Numbered from the stretch's first letter, positions 1 through 7,046 are shown. The stretch: DNA of 9,918 bases from an uncultured Pseudodesulfovibrio sp. (GCA_947259235.1 CAMYLL010000070.1:1-9918); one strand, 5' to 3'. The notes: generated by a model not told the origin, from the letters alone. Program-made: numbers and translations.

Positions 1-33
1 CTGCCGCGGGAGACCGATCACAGGTCTTGAAAA

Positions 34-125
34 GGCGTCTTTTGCTTACTTTTGGACGCCTTGGCCCAAAAGTAAGTCGCGACGGCAGGAGCGAAACCCT
101 CCGGCAATCATCCCGCCGCAGGCGG
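34..125. repeat. Palindromic intergenic element downstream of efflux operon
   Basis: Two inverted repeats are visible. The first is a perfect 11-bp stem, CTTACTTTTGG (45-55) with CCAAAAGTAAG (66-76), around a 10-nt loop. GGCGTC (34-39) can alternatively pair with GACGCC (55-60), so two foldings compete. The second is CCGCC (113-117) with GGCGG (121-125) around GCA. The element begins about 30 nt past the stop of the pump gene. It may act as a transcript 3'-end stabiliser or weak terminator, but there is no clean U tract after the stem on either strand. Its look resembles dispersed intergenic palindromes found in many bacterial genomes; that it is repeated elsewhere in this genome is inference. 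Confidence 0.55.
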
Positions 126-153
126 CTTCCATTGTTTCTTCTTTACTCTTCTT

Positions 154-3100
154 TTACTCCCCCTTCCCGCCATACAACGCATAATACCCGCTGGGAACCA
201 CCACCAGGGTGAAGAGCGTCGAGGCCACGAGGCCGAAAATGAGCGCCCAGGCTAGGCCTGAAAAGATCGGGTCCAGGGTGATGGGCCACGCGCCCAGGGC
301 CGTGGTCAGGGCCGTCAGCACGATGGGCCGCAGCCGCACCGCGCCGGACTGGACGATAGCCTCCTTGAGCGGCTTGCCCGCCCGCACCTCGGACTGGATG
401 AACTCGATGAGCACCAGCGAGTTGCGGATGACGATGCCGCCCAGGGCGATCATCCCGATCATGGACGTGGCCGTGAAGAACACCGGGTCGCCAAAGCCGC
501 CCACACTGCCCCCCGCCACCATGTTGAGCAGCCAGAATCCGGGCAGGATGCCCAGCAGCGTCAGGGGGATGGCGGACATGATCAGCAGCGGCATGAGAAA
601 GGAGCCTGTCTCGGCCACCAGCAGGATGTATATGCCGATCATGGCCGCCGCGTTGGCGATGCCCAGGTCGCGGAAGACATCCAGGGTGATCTTCCACTCG
701 CCCTCCCCGGCCCACTCGACCATGGTCCCCGGGGGCATGGGGTCGGCCTCCAGCCGCGCACCCAGGTCGAGCACGGCCTCGCCGGGCGGGATACCGGCAG
801 CCTCGGCATAGACGTAGGCCACCCGCCGCAGATTCTTATGCTGAATGGGCTGGTCCACCGGGACCTTATGAAAGGACCCCAGCTCGGCCAGGGGGACCAT
901 GTTGCCGCCCGCGCTCTTCATGGTCAGCTCGCCCAGCCCGTCCGACCCGATGCGCAGGGACACGGGCAGGACCACGCGCACCGGCAGGGGCTGACGCTCG
1001 CCGGGAACATGCACGAAGGCCGGGGATGAGCCGCTCAGGGCCACCTTGAGCGTCTCCACCACGTCTGCGGCGCTGACCCCGTGCAGGGCCGCCTTTTCCT
1101 TGTCCAGCACGAAATCGAACATCATCCGGTCCGTTTCGGACGAGTCGTCCACGTCCACCACGCCCGGCTCGGTCTCCATCAGGCCGCGCACGTGCCGCGC
1201 CCCGTCGAGCAGAGCGTCATAGGGCATGGCCGGAGTGCCGTATATCTCGGCCGTCAGGGTGGAGAGCACGGGCGGGCCGGGCGGGGTCTCCACGAGCTTG
1301 AGCACCGCGCCGTGCCGCTTGGCGATGGCGTCCAGCCCGTTGCGCAGGCGCAGGCCGATGACGTGGCTCTGGTCATCGCGCTCGGACTTGTCGGCCAGGT
1401 TGATGCGGATGTCGCCGAGGTTGGCCTGGTCGCGCCAGTAGTAGTGGCGGACCATGCCGTTGAAGTCCATGGGCGAGGGCGAGCCCGCGTAGGTGACGTA
1501 GTTGGTCACCTCGGGCACGGTTTGCAGAAAATTCTCGAAATCGCGCAGGGTCCGGTCCGTGCGCTCCAGGGTCGTGCCCTCCGGCATGTCCACCAGCAGC
1601 TGCAGCTCGTTCTTGTTGTCAAAGGGCAGCATCTTGAGGGGGACCAGCCGCATGAGCACCAGCCCCACGCACAGCCCCAGCCCGGCCAGGATGCCCAGGA
1701 GCAGCAGCCACCGGTTGCGCGCCGGGCCAAGGAGCGGGGCCACCACGCGGGAATAGACGGCCAGCAGCCGCTTGTTCGGCCCGCTGTCGCCGCCTGCGGT
1801 CCCGGCCTGCGGCCCGGCCCCGGAATCCCCGCCGGACGCGGCGCTGGCGGTTACGCTCCGGCCCCGCCGGTTGCGCAGCAGCAGATAGGCCATCCACGGG
1901 ACCACGGTCAGGGCGGCCACGGTGGAAAAGGTCACGGTCAGCGGCACGTTGGCGGCCATGGGCGCCATGTACGGCCCCATCATGCCGGTGATGAAGAAGA
2001 GCGGGGTAAAGGACACGATGATGGCCAGAGTGGACATGATCACCGGCGGCAGGACCTCCTGCACGGCGTCCAGGGTGGCGTCCAGGGGGGATTTCAACCC
2101 CATGCGGATGTGCCGCTGGATGTTGTCCACGTTGGTGATGGGGTCGTCCACCACCAGCCCGAGCGAGAGGATGAGGGCAAACAGGGTGACGCGGTTGATG
2201 GTGTAGCCGAAGAGATGGTTGACGAACAGGGCCAGGGAAAAACTGATGGGCACGGCCAGGGCCACCACCAGGGCCTCGCGCCAGCCCAGGGTGAACACGA
2301 GCAGGGCCACCACGGTGACGATGGCGAAAAGCAGGGAGGTGAGCAGGTCGTTGACCTTGGTCTGGGCTGTTTCGCCGTAGTTCCTGGTGACCGTGACGGC
2401 CACACCCTGGGGCAGCACCTCGCGCTTGAGGGACTCCACCTTGGCCAGGATGGCGTCGGCCACGGCCACGGCGTTGACGCCCTTCTTCTTGGCCAGGGCC
2501 AGGGTCACGGCCGGACGCGACGGCTCGGCCGCGTCCCGCCCGATGGCGCTCAGGTAGACGTCGGAGAAGCCGATGCGCGAGTAGTCGCCCGGTTCCTCGG
2601 GGCCGTCGATGATGTCCGCCACGTCGCGCAAGTAGACCGGCTTGCCGTCAAAGACGCCCACCACCAGCCCGGCCGCGTCGTCGGCAGAGAGCAGGAAGGA
2701 CTGGCTGACCACGCGGGTCTGGACGTTTGCGCCGACCACGTCGCCCGCGGTCAGGGAGCGGTCCGCCCCGCGCAGGGCGCGCTGCACCTCCATGGCGGAG
2801 ATGTTGAAGCCCGTCAGCCTGTCCGGCCGGATCTCCACGCGCACCTCGCGGCTGCGGCCGGAATGCAGGCTGATGCGCGAGACGTCGGGCACCTCGGCCA
2901 GCCGCTGGAACATCTCCTCGGCGATGCGCCGCAGGTCGAAGTCCGTATAGCGGGACTCGAAGCCGTGGTCCGCGTGGACCGTCAGGTTGACGATGGGAAC
3001 GTCGTCTATCTCAACGGGCTTGATCACCCAGCCCGAGACGATGGCCGGAGCCAGGTCCACGTTCTTGGCGATCATGTTGTGGAGTTTGATCAGGGAATCC

Positions 3101-3435
3101 TCGCGGTCCTCGCCCACGAAGAAGCGCACGGTGACGGCGGCCATGTCCTTGCGCGAGACGGAATAGACGTACTCCACCCCGTCGATCTGCCACAGCAGCC
3201 GCTCAAGGGGCGTGGTCACGAGCTTTTCCACCTCGTCGGCGGACGCGCCCGGGACCTGGACCACCACGTCGGCCATGGGCACGACGATCTGCGGCTCCTC
3301 CTCGCGCGGGGTGATCGTGATGGCCGCCGCGCCCATGACCAGCGCGGCCAGGGCCAGGATGATGGACATCCGCGACGTCAGGAAATATCTGACGATGGAG
3401 GCGATGACGCCCGGCCGGGCGGTGTCCGGGGCCAT
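154..3435 (-). CDS. RND-family efflux transporter, inner-membrane permease subunit
   Basis: This 1093-residue protein belongs to the AcrB-like RND superfamily, proton-driven pumps of the inner membrane that export drugs, metals or other toxic compounds through a periplasmic adaptor and an outer-membrane channel. The fold is visible in order: a first membrane helix (about 22-42), a large periplasmic loop (about 43-360), a helix bundle (about 362-520), a low-complexity Gly/Ser/Ala cytoplasmic linker (about 522-556), a helix near 575-597, a second periplasmic loop (about 600-915) and a last helix bundle (about 920-1088). The TM4 acidic pair needed for proton relay is present at Asp430-Asp431 (GLVVDDPI). 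In TM10, Arg1004 (VIRNSLVLIEF) sits where AcrB has its essential Lys. The start is set by GGGGAGG 7 nt upstream; the ATG overlaps the adaptor's TAA (TAATG), suggesting translational coupling. The substrate cannot be read from the sequence. Confidence 0.95.
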   Translation of the reverse strand: MAPDTARPGVIASIVRYFLTSRMSIILALAALVMGAAAITITPREEEPQIVVPMADVVVQVPGASADEVEKLVTTPLERLLWQIDGVEYVYSVSRKDMAAVTVRFFVGEDREDSLIKLHNMIAKNVDLAPAIVSGWVIKPVEIDDVPIVNLTVHADHGFESRYTDFDLRRIAEEMFQRLAEVPDVSRISLHSGRSREVRVEIRPDRLTGFNISAMEVQRALRGADRSLTAGDVVGANVQTRVVSQSFLLSADDAAGLVVGVFDGKPVYLRDVADIIDGPEEPGDYSRIGFSDVYLSAIGRDAAEPSRPAVTLALAKKKGVNAVAVADAILAKVESLKREVLPQGVAVTVTRNYGETAQTKVNDLLTSLLFAIVTVVALLVFTLGWREALVVALAVPISFSLALFVNHLFGYTINRVTLFALILSLGLVVDDPITNVDNIQRHIRMGLKSPLDATLDAVQEVLPPVIMSTLAIIVSFTPLFFITGMMGPYMAPMAANVPLTVTFSTVAALTVVPWMAYLLLRNRRGRSVTASAASGGDSGAGPQAGTAGGDSGPNKRLLAVYSRVVAPLLGPARNRWLLLLGILAGLGLCVGLVLMRLVPLKMLPFDNKNELQLLVDMPEGTTLERTDRTLRDFENFLQTVPEVTNYVTYAGSPSPMDFNGMVRHYYWRDQANLGDIRINLADKSERDDQSHVIGLRLRNGLDAIAKRHGAVLKLVETPPGPPVLSTLTAEIYGTPAMPYDALLDGARHVRGLMETEPGVVDVDDSSETDRMMFDFVLDKEKAALHGVSAADVVETLKVALSGSSPAFVHVPGERQPLPVRVVLPVSLRIGSDGLGELTMKSAGGNMVPLAELGSFHKVPVDQPIQHKNLRRVAYVYAEAAGIPPGEAVLDLGARLEADPMPPGTMVEWAGEGEWKITLDVFRDLGIANAAAMIGIYILLVAETGSFLMPLLIMSAIPLTLLGILPGFWLLNMVAGGSVGGFGDPVFFTATSMIGMIALGGIVIRNSLVLIEFIQSEVRAGKPLKEAIVQSGAVRLRPIVLTALTTALGAWPITLDPIFSGLAWALIFGLVASTLFTLVVVPSGYYALYGGKGE

Positions 3436-4571
3436 TATTTGGCCTCCCCGACCGCGACGCCCAGGCCCACGGTCTCGCCGCCGGACAGGCCGGAGATGAT
3501 CTCGACCCGGTCGCCCACGGCCTCGCCCGTGCGCACGTACACGGGCTGCCAGCTCTCCTGCGTACGGACCATGACCGTATCGAGCTGGCCCACCCTGATC
3601 ACGGCCCGCTCGGGCACGAGCACGGCCTCGCGCTCGCCCAGGGGGACCAGCAGCCGTCCGAACATCCCCGGGTACAGCCCGGCCACCTCGGGCAGTCGCG
3701 CCTTGACCAGGAAGGACCGCGTCACCGGATCGGCCAGGGGCTCCATCTCGTCCACCGTGGCCGTCAGCGAGCCGCCCGTGCCCAGGGCCGAGACAACGAC
3801 CTGCACGGTGTCGCCCACGTGCACCCGGCCGATGAGCCCCTCGCGGACCATGGCCTCAAGACGCAGGCTGGTCCCGGTCTGGAGCACCAGGAGTTTCTTG
3901 CCCGGAAAGGCGAGATCCCCCGGCTCCACCAGCCGTTTGGCCACCTCGCCCGTCTCGCGGGCCAGGATGGTGGTATAGTCCAGGCCCACCTCGGCCTCCT
4001 GGATCACCTTGTCCGCCTCGCGGCCGCGCGCCTGGGCCGCCACCACGCCCTGCTCGGCCTGGCTCAGGGCGGCCTTGGCCTGAAGGTAGGCGGACTCGGC
4101 CTGCTCCACTTCCTCGGCGGTGACCACGCGCTGCTCGCCCAGTTGTTTCATGCGCCGATAGGTGGACTCGGCCTTGGCAAAGGACGCCTTGGCCGAGCTG
4201 AGGAAATCACGCGCCTGTGATGTCATGCTGGTGGCGGTCTGCCGGGCCTGCCGGGCCTGCTCCAGCCGAGCCTGGGTGGCGCGGCTGTCCAGGACCACCA
4301 GCGTGTCGCCGTCCGCCACCTTGTCGCCCGGGCGCACCAGCACCTGGAGCACCCGGCCGGTGACCTGGGCCTCGACGCTGATGTCCGTGCGCGCCTGGAC
4401 AGTCCCCACCGCCTCGTGCAGCCGGGGCAGGCTGACGCGCTCGGCCACGGCCGTGGTCTCGGGCGTGTAGCCGGTCCGGCTCCCGGCGACAGGCGCGGGG
4501 TCGGAGCCGCAGGCGGCCAGCAGGCAGCCCGCCATGACAAGGGAACATATGATGATGGATATTTTGTGCAT
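3435..4571 (-). CDS. RND efflux periplasmic adaptor (HlyD/AcrA-type membrane fusion protein), lipoprotein
   Basis: This 378-residue adaptor bridges the RND pump encoded next to it and an outer-membrane channel. The chosen ATG (4571) opens a lipoprotein signal peptide, a short basic start, a hydrophobic run and lipobox LAAC with Cys21 as the probable lipidated residue. An in-frame ATG at 4640 would put 23 non-hydrophobic residues before the signal and is unlikely. Upstream is only a weak G-rich site (GGGTGGG). Domain order: first lipoyl half (about 64-97, with GRVLQVLVRPGDKV), a long Ala/Gln/Glu-rich alpha-helical hairpin (about 98-195), second lipoyl half (about 197-233, GEVAKRLVEPGDL), beta-barrel (about 234-312) and membrane-proximal domain (about 313-378). 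Its TAA shares one base with the pump's ATG. No TolC-like gene or local regulator is seen beside it. Confidence 0.93.
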   Translation of the reverse strand: MHKISIIICSLVMAGCLLAACGSDPAPVAGSRTGYTPETTAVAERVSLPRLHEAVGTVQARTDISVEAQVTGRVLQVLVRPGDKVADGDTLVVLDSRATQARLEQARQARQTATSMTSQARDFLSSAKASFAKAESTYRRMKQLGEQRVVTAEEVEQAESAYLQAKAALSQAEQGVVAAQARGREADKVIQEAEVGLDYTTILARETGEVAKRLVEPGDLAFPGKKLLVLQTGTSLRLEAMVREGLIGRVHVGDTVQVVVSALGTGGSLTATVDEMEPLADPVTRSFLVKARLPEVAGLYPGMFGRLLVPLGEREAVLVPERAVIRVGQLDTVMVRTQESWQPVYVRTGEAVGDRVEIISGLSGGETVGLGVAVGEAK

Positions 4572-4680
4572 GTCCCACCCATACCATGGGTTTGAGACTC
4601 TTCGCCAGAGCTGAATGGCCGTGAGCCAAGCTCGTCGCAAGGATGGAAAAGAGGAAGGGGAATCGAACGTACAATAAAGG

Positions 4681-4756
4681 AGCAGTGCGCTGGCCGGTTT
4701 GCCCGGCGGGCCTCCGACCGGGTTACGTTCCGGTCCGGGGGATCATGCGCACTGCT
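4681..4756 (-). promoter_or_regulatory. Highly structured segment in the efflux operon leader (unidentified RNA element)
   Basis: A perfect 10-bp stem, AGCAGTGCGC (4681-4690) with GCGCACTGCT (4747-4756), encloses two smaller hairpins: GCCGG/CCGGC (4693-4697 and 4703-4707) and GACCGG/CCGGTC (4716-4721 and 4730-4735). This makes a three-way junction on either strand. Read on the minus strand it lies in the predicted leader of the efflux operon, about 110 nt before the adaptor's start codon, and its closing stem is followed by CCTTTATTGT, mildly U-rich as in an attenuator. Further upstream GCAGG/CCTGC and CTGC/GCAG pairings near 4760-4823 could compete. I compared it by eye with common riboswitch consensus elements and did not recognise a match. 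A plus-strand RNA is also possible. Confidence 0.45.
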
Positions 4757-4887
4757 GTCTGCTTTGGCAGGTGAGCGACTCGTCTCGCTGATTTATGGCT
4801 TTTCCGGGTTTTATCGCCTGCACCCTCCGTTGGGGTTTGTTCCGTCTATCTCATGGGCCGGTACACCCGGACCGCCCTTGTACTTAT

Positions 4888-4915
4888 AAGATAAGCATCC
4901 GCGCGGCGTTGTAAA
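4888..4915 (-). promoter_or_regulatory. Sigma-70-like promoter of the efflux operon
   Basis: On the minus strand, TTTACA (4910-4915, 5 of 6 to the -35 consensus) is separated by 16 nt from TATCTT (4888-4893, 4 of 6 to the -10 consensus). The predicted transcript would start near 4881 and run about 310 nt before the adaptor start codon. The 8-bp palindrome CTTATAAG (4883-4890) overlaps the -10 end and start site and could be part of an operator. This is pattern matching only. Confidence 0.45.
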
Positions 4916-4920
4916 GGGGG

Positions 4921-5660
4921 CAGGCAACGCGGGCGGCGGTGCGACGGCACGGCGAAAACAACGAGGCGGGACGCGCCCGGGCGGACAAGGTGAAGCGGGA
5001 GAGGGGATGAACGGCCCGGCTCGGCGGGCGGGGAAGGAGGCTCGGGGCGGAGGACAAGGAAAGTGCGCCTTTCCGGGTTACCCGGGTGTGTCTGGACAGT
5101 CATTTCTAAATTTTGCTGTATGACTACCTGACACGGTTGGTTTGGCGCACGGCTCTTTTTCTAGAGACGGGGCGACTCGATTCGCCACATGTGTTCAAGA
5201 AGAAATCGATGTCTATTTTCCACCATCCTCCGTTGTCGTTATTTCCGTCTCCCTCGCTCACTGAGGGGGCCTCTGCCGTTGATTCAAATATAAGCCCGAC
5301 CGAAAACGCATGCAAGGGGTTTCAGCGTCTCAACCGGCAGGTTGAACGCAACCAACGGACACCAATGAAGATAAAAATGAAAATAATCGGACGGGGGAAT
5401 CATATCACCGGGCGGGGACATGAAAAAGAGAGAACACTCAATCATAACACCTTATTGCGGACAAAAACAAAAGGCAAGAACAAAGAGTGGAATGACTGTT
5501 TTTTCGCCTCTGAGCCCTCGTTGACGGAGCGACGAACGCGAACGACGAACGCACACGACGAACGCACACGAAGGTCGCGGCCCGAGAACAAGGCCGAAGC
5601 CGTGGTCAGAGGCCATGACGATAACACGCCATGCGAAGCGAAATGAATCGGGAGAAGAAC
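4921..5660. other. Gene-poor intergenic stretch, no convincing coding region
   Basis: No open frame here has convincing coding character. From 4921 to about 5100 the DNA is very GC-rich and purine-biased on the plus strand, with hairpins GGAAAG/CTTTCC (5058-5063 and 5069-5074) and CCGGG/CCCGG (5073-5077 and 5081-5085). From about 5100 to 5640 it becomes markedly more AT-rich than the flanking genes, with stretches such as 5368-5392. The frames there give basic, low-information peptides, and the longest (5113-5646) begins at a TTG with no Shine-Dalgarno site. A decayed gene or old insertion is possible, but no transposase, integrase or phage remnant is recognisable. A weakly similar motif pair, CCCTCGCTCACTGAG (5254-5268) and CCCTCGTTGACGGAG (5515-5529), is also present. 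Confidence 0.5.
5531..5569. repeat. Three tandem copies of a 13-bp unit
   Basis: GACGAACGCGAAC (5531-5543) is followed by two identical copies of GACGAACGCACAC (5544-5556 and 5557-5569); the first copy differs at two positions. The period is exactly 13 bp, and the next bases (GAAGG...) abandon the pattern. Such an array can come from replication slippage or be a set of protein-binding iterons. There is no spacer structure, so it is not a CRISPR array. It lies in the AT-richer gene-poor stretch about 90 bp before the terminator of the small gene. Confidence 0.8.
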
Positions 5661-5689
5661 CGAACCGGGCACGGAGCGTACCCGGTTCG
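5661..5689 (-). terminator. Intrinsic terminator of the small gene
   Basis: A perfect 9-bp stem, CGAACCGGG (5661-5669) with CCCGGTTCG (5681-5689), has an 11-nt loop and begins 1 nt past the small gene's TAG stop. On the minus strand it is followed by GTTCTTCTCCC, a pyrimidine-rich but imperfect U tract. The position and stem strength fit a rho-independent terminator. Confidence 0.7.
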
Positions 5690-5690
5690 C

Positions 5691-5966
5691 CTAGTCGTCC
5701 TCGAAGGGGTCGCTGATGAGATCGGCCACGCGGGCCGGGTCCAGGCCGTGCAGCCCTTCGCCCTGGAGCGACAGCTCGCTGCTCAACCCCATGAGGCTCA
5801 TCTCGGCCTCCAGCGCGTCGCGGCGTCCGCCGTTGCGCTCCACCACGTTCAGCCCCTCGTCCAGCCCGGCGGCGCGCCTGCCGCCGCGCTCGCGCAGCTC
5901 CTGAACCTTCTTGCTGAGTTGGTCTATGCGGGGTTCAAGCCCCTGAAACCGTTCGATACCAGGCAT
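5691..5966 (-). CDS. Small hypothetical protein, 91 residues
   Basis: I do not recognise this protein. The start at 5966 is chosen because AAGGAGG lies 7 nt upstream; the open frame runs back to 6032, but that longer version has no ribosome binding site and begins inside the likely promoter. The product is soluble and charged, with no signal peptide or membrane segment. Residues about 10-30 (EPRIDQLSKKVQELRER) look like a short amphipathic or coiled-coil helix, then comes an Arg/Gly-rich stretch, a helical middle and an acidic tail (DPFEDD). This suggests a small helical, perhaps oligomeric, protein. It is a single-gene unit with its own promoter, dyad and terminator, so it is very probably expressed. 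It belongs to neither flanking operon. Confidence 0.75.
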   Translation of the reverse strand: MPGIERFQGLEPRIDQLSKKVQELRERGGRRAAGLDEGLNVVERNGGRRDALEAEMSLMGLSSELSLQGEGLHGLDPARVADLISDPFEDD

Positions 5967-5973
5967 TTTTGTC

Positions 5974-5980
5974 CCTCCTT
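5974..5980 (-). promoter_or_regulatory. Strong Shine-Dalgarno site of the small gene
   Basis: AAGGAGG on the minus strand, 7 nt before ATG 5966, is close to a perfect anti-16S match and decides the start codon. Apart from the pump gene, the other genes of the window have weak or no recognisable sites, which suggests this small protein is made efficiently. Confidence 0.8.
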
Positions 5981-5997
5981 GCAAAGTGAAGGGACAT

Positions 5998-6023
5998 ACA
6001 GCAAGAGCCGTGCGCGTTGCTGT
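5998..6023 (-). promoter_or_regulatory. Inverted repeat at the predicted transcription start of the small gene
   Basis: ACAGCAA (5998-6004) and TTGCTGT (6017-6023) form a perfect 7-bp dyad with a 12-nt spacer. It lies directly at and after the predicted start site (about 6024), before the ribosome binding site. It could be an operator for a dimeric repressor or a 5' stem-loop protecting or regulating the mRNA. The sequence alone cannot separate these. Confidence 0.45.
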
Positions 6024-6030
6024 TTGTATC

Positions 6031-6039
6031 ATTATATCA
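6031..6039 (-). promoter_or_regulatory. Extended -10 promoter of the small gene
   Basis: The minus strand reads TGATATAAT, a perfect TATAAT with the upstream TG of an extended -10 element, in an AT-rich patch (about 6025-6060). No good -35 box lies at the usual distance, as is common for extended -10 promoters. The predicted start is near 6024, giving a leader of about 58 nt. Confidence 0.65.
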
Positions 6040-6067
6040 AGCTTTTATAAAAAAGACCGTTTAGAGA

Positions 6068-6916
6068 TCAGGCAGGATTTTCCGGCTCGTGACCGGGCAG
6101 GCCCGCCAGAAAGGCGGCCAGCGCGTCCGCATAGCCTTGGCCCATGAGCAGATAGCCGCCGTTGTGGCCGCCGCGCATCTCCACAAAGGTCTTTGGCCCG
6201 CCATAGCCCTGGTACAGGGCGCGCCCCAGCTCATAGGGGACCACCTCGTCCTCCGGGGAATGGGCAAAGAGCACGGGGGCGCGCACTCCGGCCAGGGCCG
6301 CCGCCGAGTCATAGCGAAAGCGGATCAGCAGCCTGACCGGCAGCCAGGGGTAGAGGCGCGCCGCCATGTCCGCCACCGAGGTGAAGGTGGATTCGAGAAT
6401 CACGCCGCCCGGGGAGACGCCCTCTGCCGCCAGGTCGGCGGCCAGCCGCGCGGCCACCCCGCCGCCCAGGGAGCGGCCGAAGACGATCACCGATTCCGGG
6501 GCTGTTCCTGCCCGGACCAGCCAGTCCCATGCGGCGCGGGCGTCGCTGCGCGTGGCGGTCTCGGACGGCTCGCCCCGGCTCCTGCCGTAGCCGGAATAGT
6601 CATAGACGAGGACCGACAGCCCGAGGTCGTGAAATATGCGCAGCGATTCGAGCCTGTGGGAGACGTTGCCCCCGTTGCCGTGGGAAAAGAGCAGGGTGAA
6701 CCGGGCTCCCTCGCAGGGAATCCACCAGGCGTGCAGACGCGTGCCCAGTCCGTTGACCAGCTCCACGTCCTCATGGTCGAGACCGACCTCGGCCGGAGTG
6801 GCGGCCACGGTCCGGGTGGGACGATAGAGCAGCCTGCGCTGGGACAGAGAGACCCAGGCCGCCACGCAGAGATAGGCCGCCGCCAGCAGGGCAAAAACCT
6901 TGATCATGAGCGTCAT
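6068..6916 (-). CDS. Membrane-anchored alpha/beta hydrolase (serine hydrolase, ABHD13/Bem46-like)
   Basis: This 282-residue protein (numbered from ATG 6916) is a serine hydrolase of the alpha/beta fold. An uncleaved hydrophobic segment (about 5-24, then SQRRLLYRPTR) should anchor it in the inner membrane; the orientation of the catalytic domain is not certain. The oxyanion-hole motif HGNGGN is at 79-84. The nucleophile elbow GRSLGG has Ser149, the acid is probably Asp223 (SPEDEVVP) and the base His251 (GGHNGG). The family holds esterases, thioesterases and peptidase-like enzymes, so the substrate is unknown. The start is uncertain: the frame opens at ATG 6982, where GGGAGG directly abuts the codon, too close for good initiation. 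ATG 6916 and ATG 6907 place the anchor at the N-terminus as in relatives. The gene diverges from the kinase gene. No clear terminator follows. Confidence 0.88.
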   Translation of the reverse strand: MTLMIKVFALLAAAYLCVAAWVSLSQRRLLYRPTRTVAATPAEVGLDHEDVELVNGLGTRLHAWWIPCEGARFTLLFSHGNGGNVSHRLESLRIFHDLGLSVLVYDYSGYGRSRGEPSETATRSDARAAWDWLVRAGTAPESVIVFGRSLGGGVAARLAADLAAEGVSPGGVILESTFTSVADMAARLYPWLPVRLLIRFRYDSAAALAGVRAPVLFAHSPEDEVVPYELGRALYQGYGGPKTFVEMRGGHNGGYLLMGQGYADALAAFLAGLPGHEPENPA

Positions 6917-7046
6917 GGGCACAGCATACACGGGAGAGGCGACGGTGTGTACCTTTTGTCCGGCCACTTTTCCATTGTCCATCCTCCCAAATCATGTATT
7001 GTGGAAAGGATTCATACCCTTTAGCCAAAATGGTACATAACAGCAT

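Noticed and set aside
1081..3978. 965-residue open frame on the plus strand
   Set aside because: It is antisense to the pump and adaptor genes. Its His/Gly/Gln/Arg-rich low-information sequence is a by-product of GC-rich codon use on the other strand.
4572..4640. N-terminal extension of the adaptor to ATG 4640
   Set aside because: It would bury the lipoprotein signal peptide behind 23 extra residues, which is not how such adaptors are exported.
4659..4668. tRNA T-loop-like sequence (GTTCGATTCC on the minus strand)
   Set aside because: The flanking bases do not form a T stem and no acceptor or anticodon arm is present.
4681..4880. Known riboswitch or housekeeping RNA (cobalamin, SAM, c-di-GMP, guanidine, NiCo, Moco, SRP, 6S)
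   Set aside because: The consensus elements I can recall for these classes were not found by eye, and the ends of the leader do not pair as in 6S RNA. A covariance search would settle it.
4846..5103. 85-residue minus-strand open frame
   Set aside because: Arg/Pro-rich translation typical of non-coding GC-rich DNA; it overlaps the predicted promoter of the efflux operon.
5140..5170. Sigma-54-like promoter near a TTGGCGCAC motif on the plus strand
   Set aside because: The GG and GC pairs are not at the required spacing, and no gene follows.
5531..5569. CRISPR array
   Set aside because: The units are contiguous 13-mers with no spacers, and there are no cas genes.
5113..5646. 177-residue plus-strand open frame in the gene-poor stretch
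   Set aside because: It has a TTG start, no Shine-Dalgarno site, a basic low-complexity translation and spans the 13-bp tandem repeat; no family resemblance.
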